This document shows, in pieces, positions 52,246-62,998 of a DNA stretch of 64,000 bases. Position 1 is the first letter of the stretch, and each line of letters begins with the position of its first letter. The stretch is from the NCBI GenBank assembly GCA_932521025.1, contig OW051469.1, positions 6,088,398 to 6,152,397 on the forward strand, read 5' to 3'. The notes below the pieces were generated by a model. The model was not told the origin of the DNA, made no database searches, and saw only the letters and a list, made by a program, of their open reading frames with translations. This stretch comes from Oscheius onirici (lineage: Eukaryota > Nematoda > Chromadorea > Rhabditida > Rhabditidae). The translations under genes were made by a program, and so were the position numbers.

Positions 52246-53546
52246 ATGGTTCATTACAAACTGACGTACTTTCCTCTTCGGGGAGCCGCTGAACACATTC
52301 GCCAGGTCTGTTTTTTTTGTGAGAACGGGAACAAACATGACCTAATACGTGATGTTTGCAAAGCGTGTCCTTTTTTTATATTAGGGCTACTGAGCTGAAA
52401 AACAGTTTTTCACAAGAATTTAACGACATGTTCTGTTTTCTGTTCGTGCTTTGTAACCCTTTTCTAGGCTGAAACAAAACTGGCATGACTAGCGTACGAG
52501 AAGCAGAAACCATTTGTAAACCCTCCACCGCCATTCGACTTACTGACTGTTACGAGTTCAAAGCCTGTCAAGAGACTGATTGTGAGAGTGGGAACAAGAC
52601 CCAAAGACCACAGAACACCCTTTAAGATGATAAAAAAGGAAATTTTTTGTACTTTGATCAGTCTGCCAAACAGTTCCTTCGAAATTCAATGCGATCTGAA
52701 ATGATGGATACTGTTTACTAACTTTTCATTCTATTTTAGTCAAACCCGAAGATGATCTGGAGAATGATAGTGACTCGAAAACAAGTGATATTTACGCGCA
52801 ACTTTTCCGGTTTATCACTTGACTTATCTTTCGACTCATTGCAAGGAAACAGGGAAGACACTTTGCAGATCTTTGCCGCAGCCGGTCAAGAGTTCGATGA
52901 TGTGAGGATTCCGAGGGAGGAATGGCCTCACATACACAAGGACCAGTATCCTTTTGGACAGTTGCCGGTACTTGAAGTCGACGGACACCAATTACCGCAG
53001 TCCTATGCCATCTCTCGCTTCCTGGCTAGGGAATTTAGTCAGTTTCCTGAGAAAAATCTAAATAGAGGAAACTTAGATCTCGCTGGTCAGAACGAATGGG
53101 AAGAGGCCCTGGTTGACTCTCTGGCCGACCAGTTCAAGGACCTGAAAGAGGAAGTCCGACCCTACGTGATCGTTTCCATTGGATTCAGAGAGGGAGATCT
53201 GGTCAGTGCAGTTCAAGCGATTGACTATCTCAAAGTTAAGGAACAACTGAAAAAGGACGTGCTTCTGCCAGCTGTGAACAAGTCCTTCGCATTCTTCACC
53301 AACTTTCTTCGCCGCAGTCGTTCCGGCTTCTTGGTTGGCGATCATCTGACCTGGGTTGACATTCTTCTCGCCGAAAATGTCGCAAATCTCGTAAGTTTTA
53401 AAATATGTTAAAAAAATGAGTCGCAGGCCACGAAAGCACCTGAAATCCTCGACAAATTCCCAGAAATCGTGGCTCATTTGGACAAGATTCACTCGATCCC
53501 TGCCATCAAGCACTGGCGAGAGACCAGACCCAAGACTCCTTTCTAG
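52246..53546 (+). CDS. Glutathione S-transferase, sigma/nematode type
   Basis: Cytosolic enzyme that conjugates glutathione to electrophiles. Exon 1 (52246-52305) gives MVHYKLTYFPLRGAAEHIRQ with the catalytic Tyr and the usual RGxAE. A 560 bp intron follows. Exon 2 (about 52869-53391) has the thioredoxin fold (IFAAAGQEFDDVRIPREEWP, FGQLPVLEVDGHQLPQSYAI) and the start of the helical domain (NEWEEALVDSLADQFKDL, FLVGDHLTWVDILLAENVAN). Exon 3 ends DKIHSIPAIKHWRETRPKTP-F at TAG 53544. The QLPVLEVDG and PQSYAI glutathione-binding residues are intact. About 210 residues, a normal family length. Confidence 0.93.
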
Positions 53547-53642
53547 AATATTTTTTCTGGTTCCCGAATTAAAAAGGCTTCCCTCGAATTGAAAAACAAT
53601 CCGTTTCGACCATGATCACTATAAGAGTTCCGAAAATAGACA

Positions 53643-53851
53643 GGATTTAGGCAGTTACGCTGTCATGTGTATTTGATCATTGAAGATCAATGTGCAAAGG
53701 GATGGCGAGATCATTTTAAGAATAGTTTGTAGTAGATCAGATTTCAAAGTAGCGAGAGGTTCTACAAGATTTCTCGACACAGTAACGAAGATATGTTATC
53801 TGAAGGACCATCAAGACAACGGATTTAGGCAGTTACGCTGTCATGTGTATT
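53643..53851 (+). repeat. 31 bp direct repeat, two identical copies
   Basis: GGATTTAGGCAGTTACGCTG followed by TCATGTGTATT occurs at 53643-53673 and again at 53821-53851, 178 bp apart, in the GST 3' flank. No further copy was noticed in the window. Function unknown; it may be a duplicated regulatory or transposon end. Confidence 0.7.
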
Positions 53852-54022
53852 AACTTCATCTGGGTTTCCCATCTTGTCTGAAATTCATTTCCAGTGAACA
53901 GTTCCGGCAATATCTATACAAATATTCTCCGGAACGAACTGTTTTTGACATTATGCAAATACAATGAAATCGTCCCTTCGAACCATCAAAACAAGGACTT
54001 TGTTCCCATTCTTCAAAGTCGA

Positions 54023-54350
54023 TCAAAGAGAGGGCCAAAAAGCCAAAAACTTTGTTCTGTTCTCGGCGAGAAAGACGACCATCTTGTGGATTCCTTTTGA
54101 TTTAGCGACTGCCTTGAGATTCTCTGGGTCCTTCGTGATGATCAGCGTCTTGTTTTTCGGAGTCAAGGAGTCCGCGTAGGATTGTGGCTTCCAATAGCCG
54201 AGTTCCTTTAGCTGCGCAACTGCTCCAACTTTGTAGCTCGCCTTGTAGGCGATTGATGTCAAGTCGAGCTTCTTCAGCATTTCTGCGACTGTCTTCTGGT
54301 TCAAATAAAAATCGCTTGTTCCAGTGGACTTTGGGCAGGGGCATGCTCAT
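54023..54350 (-). pseudogene. Small protein, damaged paralogue of the gene at 54572
   Basis: A 34 nt intron (54296-54329) joins MSMPLPK to KTVAEMLKKLDLTSIAYKAS, then AQLKELGYWKPQSYADSLTP and HKMVVFLAENRTKFLAFWPS-L. The block TVAEMLKKLDLTSIAY...GYWKPQ aligns with TIQKMLQSLDLTTIAF...GYWNPQ in the divergent neighbour. Upstream of the Met the same frame encodes a signal-like stretch (CLWIAAASALK), but no in-frame ATG precedes it. The only ATG is out of frame. So the start appears frameshifted, or an unseen exon exists. Confidence 0.5.
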
Positions 54351-54571
54351 CTTGAGAGCAGAGGCCGCGGCGATCCAAAGGCACCGGCGGACATTTAGTT
54401 TTTCCCTTTTTTTGAATTAGTTTCTACAATTCAAAAAGTGTAAGCATTCAAAATTTTCAATAACTTTTTATAAAACAAACAAAGAGTTACTTTTCAAAAA
54501 CAATTAAAGTAATTACAAGACAAGAGTTCCAAGTGCTCGTCAGTTACAACGAAAGGACGCTTGGTGGAAGG

Positions 54572-54982
54572 ATGGTCAGTCTGGCTCTCCCGCTTCTCCT
54601 GGCCGTAGCAGCTACCGTCTCAAGTCTTCAGTCATCTGGACCCGCAATCTCTCTCCCCCTGCCCCACGTCATAGCCGACGGCAACACCGAGTTTCACAAC
54701 AACCTGCCAACCATCCAGAAGATGCTCCAGAGTCTGGATCTCACCACGATCGCATTCGCATCGAAGGTGAAGATTGGAACGGCCCAGAAGATAAAAGGAA
54801 TTGGCTACTGGAACCCGCAAGTCCACGGTGACGAAGAGACGCTGAGACAGAAGGCGAAGATCGGACAACAGATCCAGGACGACCTTAAGAAGATGCAAGC
54901 CCAGAAGACGAAGAAGATCATCAAGAGGGACTTGGGAGACAAGGTGGTTGTCTTCCTCGTCAACGACGTCGTTGAGAAGTAA
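54572..54982 (+). CDS. Small secreted protein, family unknown
   Basis: Single exon of 136 residues. The signal peptide is MVSLALPLLLAVAATVSSLQ, then GPAISLPLPHVIADGNTEFH, NLPTIQKMLQSLDLTTIAFA, IKGIGYWNPQVHGDEETLRQ, a Lys/Gln-rich helix-prone stretch (about residues 90-120) and DKVVVFLVNDVVEK. No cysteines are seen in the mature part. I do not recognise the family. A related gene lies divergently upstream. AATAAA lies 6 bp after the stop, and the PACRG gene ends 34 bp further on the other strand. Confidence 0.65.
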   Translation: MVSLALPLLLAVAATVSSLQSSGPAISLPLPHVIADGNTEFHNNLPTIQKMLQSLDLTTIAFASKVKIGTAQKIKGIGYWNPQVHGDEETLRQKAKIGQQIQDDLKKMQAQKTKKIIKRDLGDKVVVFLVNDVVEK

Positions 54983-55015
54983 GTGAGAATAAAGCTTTTA
55001 GCTGACTGCTGTTTA

Positions 55016-55925
55016 TTAGAACTTTGGTCGGTAGGACTCGTAGTAGGGCAGAATATACTTGATGTTGACGAAGGCAGTAGAGCCGCCTGTTCTCTCCAGC
55101 TCGTTCAAAGTCTTCTCCATCTGAATGTCCAAAGAACTGGATCCACGCCATGTTTGCTGCACCTTTCCTGAAGTTGTTCTCGTTGCAGAACAATTAGACA
55201 TCACTCACTCAGAGGTGGAAGCAGCTGTCTGTAGAACGGAACCAAGGAAGGCCCGACCATTCTGCTGATTCTGGACATAAACTTCAATCCCGTCATCTTC
55301 TTCGTCACATCAATCGAACTCAACATCGATCGAACACCTCTGATCTGGAACTGCCGATCATATAGTTCAACGGAAGACTCACCAGATGTGGTAAACTGTC
55401 CAGAACGGGTTCGGGACCTGTGACAGCGTTCAGAAGATCGCCTATTCCCCATTCGGAGACATTTCTCAAGGGCTGTTGGAGAGTTCCCAAACCCAAAGAG
55501 AACATTTCTAGATAAAAGGACAGTTCGGCAATGGACAGCTGTCGAAGTGGACGCAGCCATCGAAGAGATCTTGGAGGTTCCCCGGAGCCACCATTATGCT
55601 CGAGTATGACCGACAAATCACCACGACCGTAAAGTACGGCAAAGCGCTTGGACTCTTCTGACTGTTTAACATGTTTTCGTCGAATTTTTCAGAATCTACC
55701 TGATTTTCGGCAGATTTGGACCGTCTCATTATACTTTTCGGCGGTAGGACAGTAACATTCTTCTGTTTGGACTGCAGAGAGAAGGCAGGAACTTGTCGCT
55801 GTACCAGTTTAGGTGGTCTCTGGAAACGAACAGTCCTGGCATTCTCCTTGACTATGTCCCGTCCATGGTATATGAAGGGCTTTCGGGATAGATTGACGTC
55901 CTCCAGTAGAAAGTCAAGGGGTCGC
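55016..55925 (-). CDS. PACRG: PACRG-like protein (parkin co-regulated gene)
   Basis: Four visible exons, N-terminal exon not found. They give RRPLDFLLEDVNLSRKPFIY, SKRFAVLYGRGDLSVILEHN, LSIAELSFYLEMFSLGLGTL, EWGIGDLLNAVTGPEPVLDS, KMTGLKFMSRISRMVGPSLV, PFYRQLLPPL and ERTGGSTAFVNIKYILPYYE, ending SYRPKF. Landmarks shared with human PACRG are FYERGDFPIALEH, FARQGIHDML, GKALVPYYRQILPVLN and YGGENAFINIKYVVPTYES. PACRG is an axonemal inner-junction protein and also binds tubulin in non-motile cilia. Nematodes keep it in sensory neurons. The introns are 38-42 nt. The stop overlaps AATAAA (TTCTAATAAAC). Confidence 0.85.
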
Positions 55926-56726
55926 CTGAAATGTGTTTTCTTTGAAGATAGTGAATTCACACTTTATCTCACTGAGATTTTCGAATGAAATATCTTCCTG
56001 TGTTCAGAGAACCAGTACTCTCTATTCGGGAAGTACTAACAAGTCTTTGACTTCTATCGACCAGTGTTATTCAAAACAAAGCTCTATGGACTCAAAAACA
56101 GTAGAACAAAGACTACTCTTCCCTGTAAATATTCTGCTTTTCTAGAGGTCCACTTTCGTGAACATCCAAATACTTTAGACTGTTCTACCTAAAGGTGTAA
56201 ACAATCAGACAAGCATATTCGAAAGAAGGAAGTACCCTTGAAAAGGTGCGAAGGATGTCCGGTCGATATACACCTGTTGATGACATGTTAATCCCGGGAA
56301 TCTCTATATAACCTCACCATGGAAACCTTGGCTGAATTTATAAATAGACATGATTTCTCTTCCGTACTATTATTTTGAGTGAAATTGTTTCGAAGCAACG
56401 ATACAAAAAACTTCGCATTGTTGTAATCAGTGCAGATAAATGGCGCAAATTCGACTTGTCTGAGATTTTCTGCAGAGAAAGAACAAACCGTGCTCGTATA
56501 GGAGGTAAAGATATTTGGCGACATTCTCGTCTTAACAGCATAGGCTATACGCTCCGCTAAATCTGCTGGAGGAAACCCCGGTCATTAACCACTCACGCCG
56601 TTTCGGGTATGTTATTGTGGCCACTGAATTCGGAGAAAAACAGACCGGGATTTGCATATGATCCCGCCCGAGAAGAGTTACAATAAAACGAAGGGTTGTC
56701 GCCGGCTGTTTTTAGAGTAGTGTCAC
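55926..56726. other. Divergent region, PACRG 5' end unresolved
   Basis: The PACRG exon at 55925 is preceded by an acceptor (ACACATTTCAG), so at least one 5' exon should lie here. I see no clear candidate ATG exon. The frames near 56290-56540 do not look coding. Confidence 0.3.
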
Positions 56727-57661
56727 ATGCGACGTGTCAGTGAGAGGTGTTCCCTTGTATGGTTTTTTTTTCACTTTTCTTTTAAATTCCTATTGCAGAA
56801 ATTGGGCAGCTGTTATTTTGCCCTAGTTGTTGATGCCTGTCTGCTCCTGTTTCTTTCTCAATGGGTTTCTTCTGGATGGGCCGAAGTCTGTCTCATTCTC
56901 GACGGTTTTCTGCTCTTCTCCACAGCTGTCGCGACGGCTTCCAATACGGCGATGCTCCTTTTGCCAAATCTTCTGGCCAGAGTAACAAATCTTACCTAAA
57001 AACAGTGACCAAACAATCGATTCAAGGCTCTTCTACTGACGAGCATGTTGTTTTTCTCATGTTTTGCGTTGGATGCCCTCTTGCGACCGGTTGATGTAAA
57101 CTTCCAAATACTGGTAGAGATAACAGTCGAATCATTACCCCGCACTATTTTCAGCCGGAATGTCGTAAAAAAGTGATTGAGAATCCGGAAATCGCCTTCA
57201 TCTGTACCCTTTTCTGCTTCTTTGTGATGATCGAGTTCAAGTAGTCGATATAGTTTTGATCTTACCTCTATCTCAGACTTTTCGTTCAAGTCTGGCGCAA
57301 ACTACAGCAGAACTCGGAAACAGTCGAAGCTGGTCCTACGGTTGAGAAGGTGAGTCCTATTGATCACTTTGCCTTGTTTTGAACCTGCGAGACCGTTTAA
57401 AAACAAGAAATGTTGTAGACTGGTTTTGGAACATCCCTGTTCTGGTACTAGACATTCTTTTCGCAGATAACATCAGACAAAACACTCTAAAAAACGTTTT
57501 CTCTATTAAAAAACACGCCGTTTCAGCCACCTCCTCCGTATTCTGTTTGTCAAGAAAACGACGCCCTGCCTAGTTATGAAGATGCCTCCAGAAGACTATC
57601 CGTGGTGCCAGTTCATCGACCGCCAGAAGTGAAAATACCTCATGGAGCTTCGCCCGTCTGA
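56727..57661 (+). CDS. LAPTM-like four-TM protein with PPxY tail, copy 1
   Basis: The start MRRVSERCSL splices (phase 0) to KLGSCYFALVVDACLLLFLS, then a second TM (WAEVCLILDGFLLFSTAVAT), an exon with PECRKKVIENPEIAFICTLF and CFFVMIEFK, a tail LFVQVWRKLQQNSETVEAG, and PPPPYSVCQENDALPSYEDA. It ends PPEVKIPHGASPV. The Cys-rich start, several TMs and C-terminal PPxY and LPSY motifs resemble LAPTM4/5 lysosomal proteins, which recruit NEDD4 ligases through PPxY. The third TM exon near 57000-57150 is not fully resolved. A paralogue lies at 62999-63862. Confidence 0.6.
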
Positions 57662-58043
57662 TACAAGAATCTCTCCAGATTTGCATTTTGTACATATGTG
57701 GGAAAATAATGTGCATACGAGTATTATTGCAGAACACGTGTCTGACCGCGAAGTGCAAAGGGAAAGCGGGAACTCTCTTGCACTGACAGATGTTTTGTGA
57801 GGATCACCATCTGGGATCTGCGAGTATTTAAAATGGTCACGAGTACGAGTATGGTCGTAGAGCGTTGCAATAATGTACAAATTTGTCGTCTTTGATCTGC
57901 TCTATAACTTTGCACAACATTGCGAAGCTTATCTTCACTTTGAAAATAGAGAAAAGGGACGTCAACTAGGCAAAAACTACTTAAAGAATGACAATTTCAG
58001 CGAAACAAATTTTAAAAGCTATTACCGACGCTTTATTCAAAAT

Positions 58044-59129
58044 TCACAGGTGCTGGGATACGCCGATGACAAGGTTGATGTCGGCGTCGAAGAAATCCCA
58101 GATCATTCCCTGCTTGTTGAGCACACTCTCCTTGGCTTCTGTCTTGCCCTCCAGTGGCTGCATCTTGTTCTTGACACTCTCCTTATCTTCCGGTTCCGGG
58201 GATAAGATGAGCTGCTTGGACTCACTTTGAGTTATGTTCTCAGTGAATTCGCCATGGCCGTCCGGATGGGGGCAAAATCCGAAATCAGCGCGCCGAACTG
58301 TGGGATCGGGATCTTTGAACCTTGGCACCGGTAAAGAGTCTTCAGGGTGGATGCCATTTCCTCCAACTGGCATGTTGGATAGAAGACGGTTCAGATTCTA
58401 TTGTGGTCCCTGGTCGTGACGAGCGGGCTCTTCACCGACAGTAGCATTTCCTCCTCTGGTGATTTGCTGGGGATCGCGTTCGTTCTTGTTGAGGTCGCCG
58501 TTCAACGTACCGATGTGTATGCTCCTGAAAAATTGCCATGGTAGAATAGAGATGCAAAGACTAACGAGACGATGACTCACAATCAGAAACCTAGCGAACT
58601 GAATTTGTTTGACTATCTATCAGATAACTTTTAAAAAAGGCATAAAGTTTTATGTTTCAAAACTTTCGCTAATTATTTAATTAGAAACAATCAAAGGACA
58701 AGTCTTGAGTTAGCTACTTTTCAAATTTCTACAACGGACTGTCTGCTCCAATCTCGTCATTCACTTCTTTAAGTAAAAACTCACTGGTCCCGGTTGTCCT
58801 GGTAGCAGAGGAAAAGGATCGGTGGTGATGATGGAGTTGGCGGCGGAGGAAGAGGGGCCTCGACGACAAGAGCGACTGGAGGAAGCGAACCCAGGCCGTA
58901 GAGTTTTCCGTAGGCTGACCAGAAAGTAGAGTTCACTCCAATCAGAAACGTTTTGCGTCTTTTCTAAAACTTGTAGTCCACAAAAGTAATGGAAAGAAAC
59001 CCACCAAGCACAGAACCGCCTCCTCCCTTCTACAGATATTCCTTTGCTCGAGGATTCCACATCGTACGCACTTTCATCGATCGTCTCTTGGCTGTCGAGG
59101 TAGGCGAGCAGCCGGCGGTAGGGGTCCAT
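58044..59129 (-). CDS. Unrecognised protein gene
   Basis: The start MDPYRRLLAYLDSQETIDES is followed by AYDVESSSKGISVEGRRR. A middle part in another frame is Pro-rich (PPVALVVEAPLPPPPTPSSP). Then SIHIGTLNGDLNKNERDPQQ and a last part with VGGNGIHPEDSLPVPRFKDP, TVRRADFGFCPHPDGHGEFT and KQGMIWDFFDADINLVIGVS-QHL. AATAAA lies about 11 bp after the TGA. An in-frame TAG before the last part requires a 38-42 nt intron whose donor I cannot fix. I recognise no family. The protein looks soluble. Confidence 0.5.
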
Positions 59130-59149
59130 TGTGACTACTAAAATTGAGC

Positions 59150-59485
59150 AAAACTACTTGTCAAGACTTATCGTGAGATAATAAGGGAAGCGAACAACAA
59201 GATGAAAGCAAGACTGAATTTACGTTTTAGTTGACGGTGTAAATACTTTATCGCTAAAATGTTTGTTGCAAAACTAAACTTGTTATTTCTAAGCCCAATC
59301 GGCGAAAACGTAGTGTTATTACGTATTTTTCAAGTCATTTAGATTTTAATATGCGTAGAATTCGATTAGAATAACAGGTAAACATAAAAAGTAGCAGAAA
59401 TAATCAAAAATGTAAAAAATCAACAAATTTTGCATTCGCGCACACCCAGGTTTGAATTTGTTCAGCTATATCCGTTTGAAATAGA
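59150..59485. other. AT-rich spacer left of the transposon nest
   Basis: 5' flank of the minus-strand gene and sequence up to the outer element. No gene or repeat recognised. Confidence 0.3.
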
Positions 59486-59848
59486 CTATAGAGCAAAGTT
59501 GGGCGCGCACCTGATTTTTGGGCGAGCACGAGCACGAGCGAGCAGGCACCTCCAGATTTCCAGACGAGCGAACACGAGCGCGACATTTGTTGCTCGCCTG
59601 CGAGCCGAGCACGAGCGCTAGCAATTTTCAGTTGCTCGCGAGCAGCGAGCACGAGCAAAAATACAAATTATCCATTTAAATTGCTCTATAGTCTCTGTGT
59701 GTGTCTGAAGCTCTAATTGAGGATAATAAGGGGAGCTTTGTGTGCACCAATTAGTTTTTAACAAGTCATGACAGGAAAAGCAAGTCCGCGAAGGGTTCTT
59801 ATGACTTTGATAGTTTCTTTTGAGGGGCAGGCAATGATTGGAACAGAG

Positions 59849-60929
59849 TAGACATGTGCGTTTGGACCGGCTGGGAAAAAATCGCCTTCAGTCCGGCGGG
59901 CAAAAGAAATTCAGCACGCTTTTTTTCTGGGTTTTTTGAGTTTCCCCAATCATTGTGAACAAATACCGTCTAGCACAGGAAAAAGTTAAGCAAAATAGGC
60001 AAATGCGCAAAGAAAAACGAAAAATTGTCTGTTCAAAAAAAAAAGAACGCAACAGTAACATATAAATATTTCGCTTCGAGAACCACAAACCCCTGATTTT
60101 CAGGGTAAACTGCAACAATTCAAACCGATTTCTTGATTTTCTCAACGGTAAATTGCCGCGCTTCAGGGGTTTGTGGTTCTGGAAGCGAAATATTTATGGA
60201 TTACTGTTGCGTTCTTTTTTTGAACAGATTTTAAGACGACATTCGCGAAAAAATCGACAAAATTCGTGTTTTTCGTACGAAACTTCAATTTTCTTTGCGG
60301 ATTCATCTTCTTTTGCCTAACTTTTTTCTGTACTGCTGGTATTTGCTGGTATTTGTTCACAATGATTGGGGAAACTCAAAAACCCTAGAAAAAAGCGTGC
60401 TGAATTTCTTTTGCCCGAAGCCGCACTGAAGGCAATTTTTTTCCAGCCGGTCCAAGCCAAGCTTGTTGATTTTGCGGCGCCGCAGAGTAATTGAGAAACA
60501 AAATAGGTTTTTGCATTTTTACGCGCTTTATACTCATTTTTTTCGACTTCTAGGTTGTTTTAATCGATTCAGCGTGGAAAAATACCCTAGAAAGGTATAA
60601 ATTTAAGTAAAAAACATGGAGAAGTGAAAGAATACACAGGTTTTCAATCATTTTGCCTCTTTCTAAGGGGTTTCTCTTCAATTTTCTGCCGGAGGAGACC
60701 TTTCTAGGGTATTTTTTCACGCTGAATCGTTTAAAACGACCTAGAAGTCGAAAAAATGAGTATAAAGCACTTAAAAATGCAAAAACCTATTTTGTTTCTC
60801 AATTCATCTGCAGCGCGGCGCGCCTCTGCGGCCGGCGCTGAATCCTGCGGCGCGCCCCTAGACCGGAGCGCTGAATTCTGCGGCGCGGCACATCAAAATC
60901 AACAAGCCTGGTCCAAGCGCACATGTCTA
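59849..60929. mobile_element. Foldback element C inserted in the B repeat
   Basis: Terminal inverted repeats TAGACATGTGCGTTTGGACC at the left and its complement at the right, extending with long arms (GTTTCCCCAATCATTGTGAA-like blocks and their complement, AATATTTATG etc.). The 8 bp duplication GAACAGAG occurs at 59841-59848 and 60930-60937. Non-coding. Its right arm is interrupted by the MITE at 60458-60909. hAT-like from the 8 bp duplication. Confidence 0.8.
60458..60909. mobile_element. Foldback MITE, copy 2, inserted in element C
   Basis: Same palindromic family as 4129-4570, with arms CACTTAAAAATGCAAAAACC and complement and GC-rich ends with TTGTTGATTTT tips. A 9 bp duplication GGTCCAAGC flanks it at 60449-60457 and 60910-60918. 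Removing it with one duplication restores the right terminal repeat of element C with a single mismatch. A 9 bp duplication suggests a Mutator-like origin. Confidence 0.85.
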
Positions 60930-61479
60930 GAACAGAGTGACAATGGGAGAAGGGAGGGGACAGTAGGACAAATTCTACTAATACGAGAGCTTTTTTAGCC
61001 CTGCTCGTCCACGAGCGCGAGCATTTTGCGATTCTTTGCTCGTATACCAGCCGAGCACGAGCGCTCGTGAGATCGGTTGCTCGCCTGACGAGCGAGCTGT
61101 TCGTGCTCGTGCTCGCGCCAAACGATCAGCGAGCACGAGCGCTCACCCAACCCTGCTATAGAGATACCGCTGTTGAATATACATATACGCGGGAATCAGT
61201 CTTCCTTAATGGCTCTCCGGGTCTCCAAGAAATATACCAAACACCGCTGTGGATTCAAGGAGATGCCCAAACAACCAAGGGAAAACCGAGCATGACACCC
61301 TCTTTCGAAGCCTGTCAGTCGTGGCGGATTCACAACTGACTGTCAAATTGCCGTCTTTTCCTTTCTGAAAAGAACACAGGTGTCTGTAGCGTCACTGTTC
61401 GCAATGTCTACTGTCTGTGTCAAGTAATTATCTGTCAAAGTGTGTCTTGTCCTATCACTTCTTTCTGGGACCCTCAGCT

Positions 61480-61735
61480 CCACTTCCCCTTTCATTCTCC
61501 CCTTGTCACTCGGTTCCAGTCACCTCCTGTCCCTCCAAAGAAACTATCAAAGTCATAAGAACATTTCGCGCGCTTGCTTTTCCTGTCGCAACTTGTTAAA
61601 AACTAAGTTGCGCGCAAAGCTCCCCTCCTTATCCTCAATTAGAGCTTCAGACAAACACAGAGACGCGAGAGCATTTTTAAGTGGACAAGTTGAGCTACGC
61701 CCCCTTCGGGGCTAAGTGACTTAATTTTGTCCGTT
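61480..61735 (-). repeat. B-family repeat copy, reverse orientation
   Basis: The reverse complement of this stretch matches the B repeat (GGGGAGCTTTG, TTAGTTTTTAACAAGT, ACAGGAAAAGCAAG, GATAGTTTCTTTGGAGGGACAGG). It then continues with a new part, GACAAGTTGAGCTACGCCCC-type sequence, which recurs in the following tandem region. Confidence 0.65.
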
Positions 61736-62730
61736 TAAAAAAAGATAACATCTTGCAATCTGATCCTTCTCCAGGTCAATTATGTTCCTGTGTTGCTGTT
61801 CCTCTAATCTTGTCCGTTTGTCCCCTGTTTCTAATTTATCGACACTTTCTCTCTGTCCACCCTTAAATTCTGCAATGTGCTCTGCTTTTCCCGGTTTTCT
61901 TCTATCTCTGTCCGTTGTCATCTGCTTTTTTCTTCTCTACCATTTACGATTTAGCTATCGCCATGTCCCCTTTCTTCTGTCTAATTTTTCCCTCTTTTCG
62001 TCTCTCTAACTTCATGTAATTTCCGTGTGCATATCCTGCTGATATCCCTGTCCCTATTTCCACGTGCTCCTGTTCTCCCCTATCTCTGTTCTCCAGTTGT
62101 GATACCGCTCCTTTGGGATTAACGTCAAAACCCCCCTGAACGCTTTCCCGCATTCCTAACCCGCACTTGATTCATTACTGTCTGGAAACTGCAATTGCAA
62201 TTGACTTGTCTAAACTTGTTACACTAACTCCTTTCCCATTAATTGCGCACAAATCGCTCCATTTTGATTGCCAATTAAAGCTTCCGACAGACAGACAGAG
62301 ACGCGAGAGCATTTTAAAATAGACAAGTTGTGCTACGCCCCTCCGGGGCTAAGTGATTTAGTTTTGTCCTTTTTAAACAGATAGCAGTCTATCCCTCTGT
62401 CCCTCTGTCCCTCTTTCTCGTATCCCCGTGCGCCTGTTCTCCTCTATCTCTGTTCTCCAGTTGTGATATCACCCCGTTGGAGCTAAAGTTATAGTAGAAA
62501 CTCCTTTGAACGCTTTCCCGTATTCCTAACCCGCACTTGATTATCTACTGCCTGGAAACTATCCCCTGTCAAAAATAGTCAAAGTCCATTTGCACTTGCA
62601 ACTTGACTTCCCTAACCTTGTTTCACTAACTCCCTTCCCCTTAATTGTGCGCACAAATTGCTCCATTTTGATTGCCAATTAAAGCTTCCGACAGACACAC
62701 ACACAGACCTGGGAGCAATTTTAGGTGGAT
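61670..62730. repeat. Diverged tandem repeats, unit about 360-400 bp
   Basis: Shared blocks recur in order. GAGACGCGAGAGCATTTT with GGGGCTAAGTGA-type sequence occurs at about 61660 and 62290, with a shorter remnant near 62690. TTCTCCAGTTGTGATA, GAACGCTTTCCCG and CCTAACCCGCACTTGATT occur at about 62093-62195 and 62453-62555. The plus strand is strongly C/T-rich. No gene. Confidence 0.6.
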
Positions 62731-62998
62731 TGTCTACAAATGAATCTCATTGGCCTGCTCTTTGCATTCTTTCTGAACGTTAGAATAATCGACGAGGCGA
62801 ATCATTCTTCTGACTGCGTACTAGTACGGCTCAGAATACTATTAAAACATCCCACTTTGTCAACATACCCGTGGAACAAATCTGTTATTCACTTTTGCTA
62901 CTCCCGTCAGACCGACACAACAAAACGAAATTATCATATTGACATTTATTTGCGAAGGTTCATATATAAAGTAGCACCGGTACTCTGTCCCATCAACC

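Larger units (their letters stand above)
59691..60985 (+). repeat. B-family repeat copy split by a 1.1 kb insertion
   Basis: Left part 59691-59848 (from GTCTCTGTGTGTGTCTGAAG to GATTGGAACAGAG) and right part 60930-60985 (GAACAGAGTGACAATGGGAG onward). Together they match the uninterrupted copy in the MAST intron. It lies inside the outer hAT-like element. Confidence 0.7.
59494..61155. mobile_element. hAT-like non-autonomous element (outer layer of the nest)
   Basis: The ends are CAAAGTTGGGCGCGC...GAGCACGAGCACGAG on the left and CAGGGTTGGGTGAGCGCTCG (reverse complement) on the right, typical of hAT termini with GCTCG-rich subterminal runs. An exact 8 bp target duplication CTATAGAG flanks it at 59486-59493 and 61156-61163. 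Most of the interior is other repeats. No transposase is visible. Confidence 0.8.

Noticed and set aside
59510..59660. GAGCACGAGC-type runs as a minisatellite or CRISPR-like array
   Set aside because: They are the GCTCG-rich subterminal runs of the hAT-like element, and a matching run lies at its other end (61010-61150).
61690..61715. GC hairpin (CCCCCTTCGGGG) as a terminator
   Set aside because: Recurs inside the repeat units at 62.3 kb, and eukaryotic context makes a bacterial-type terminator meaningless.
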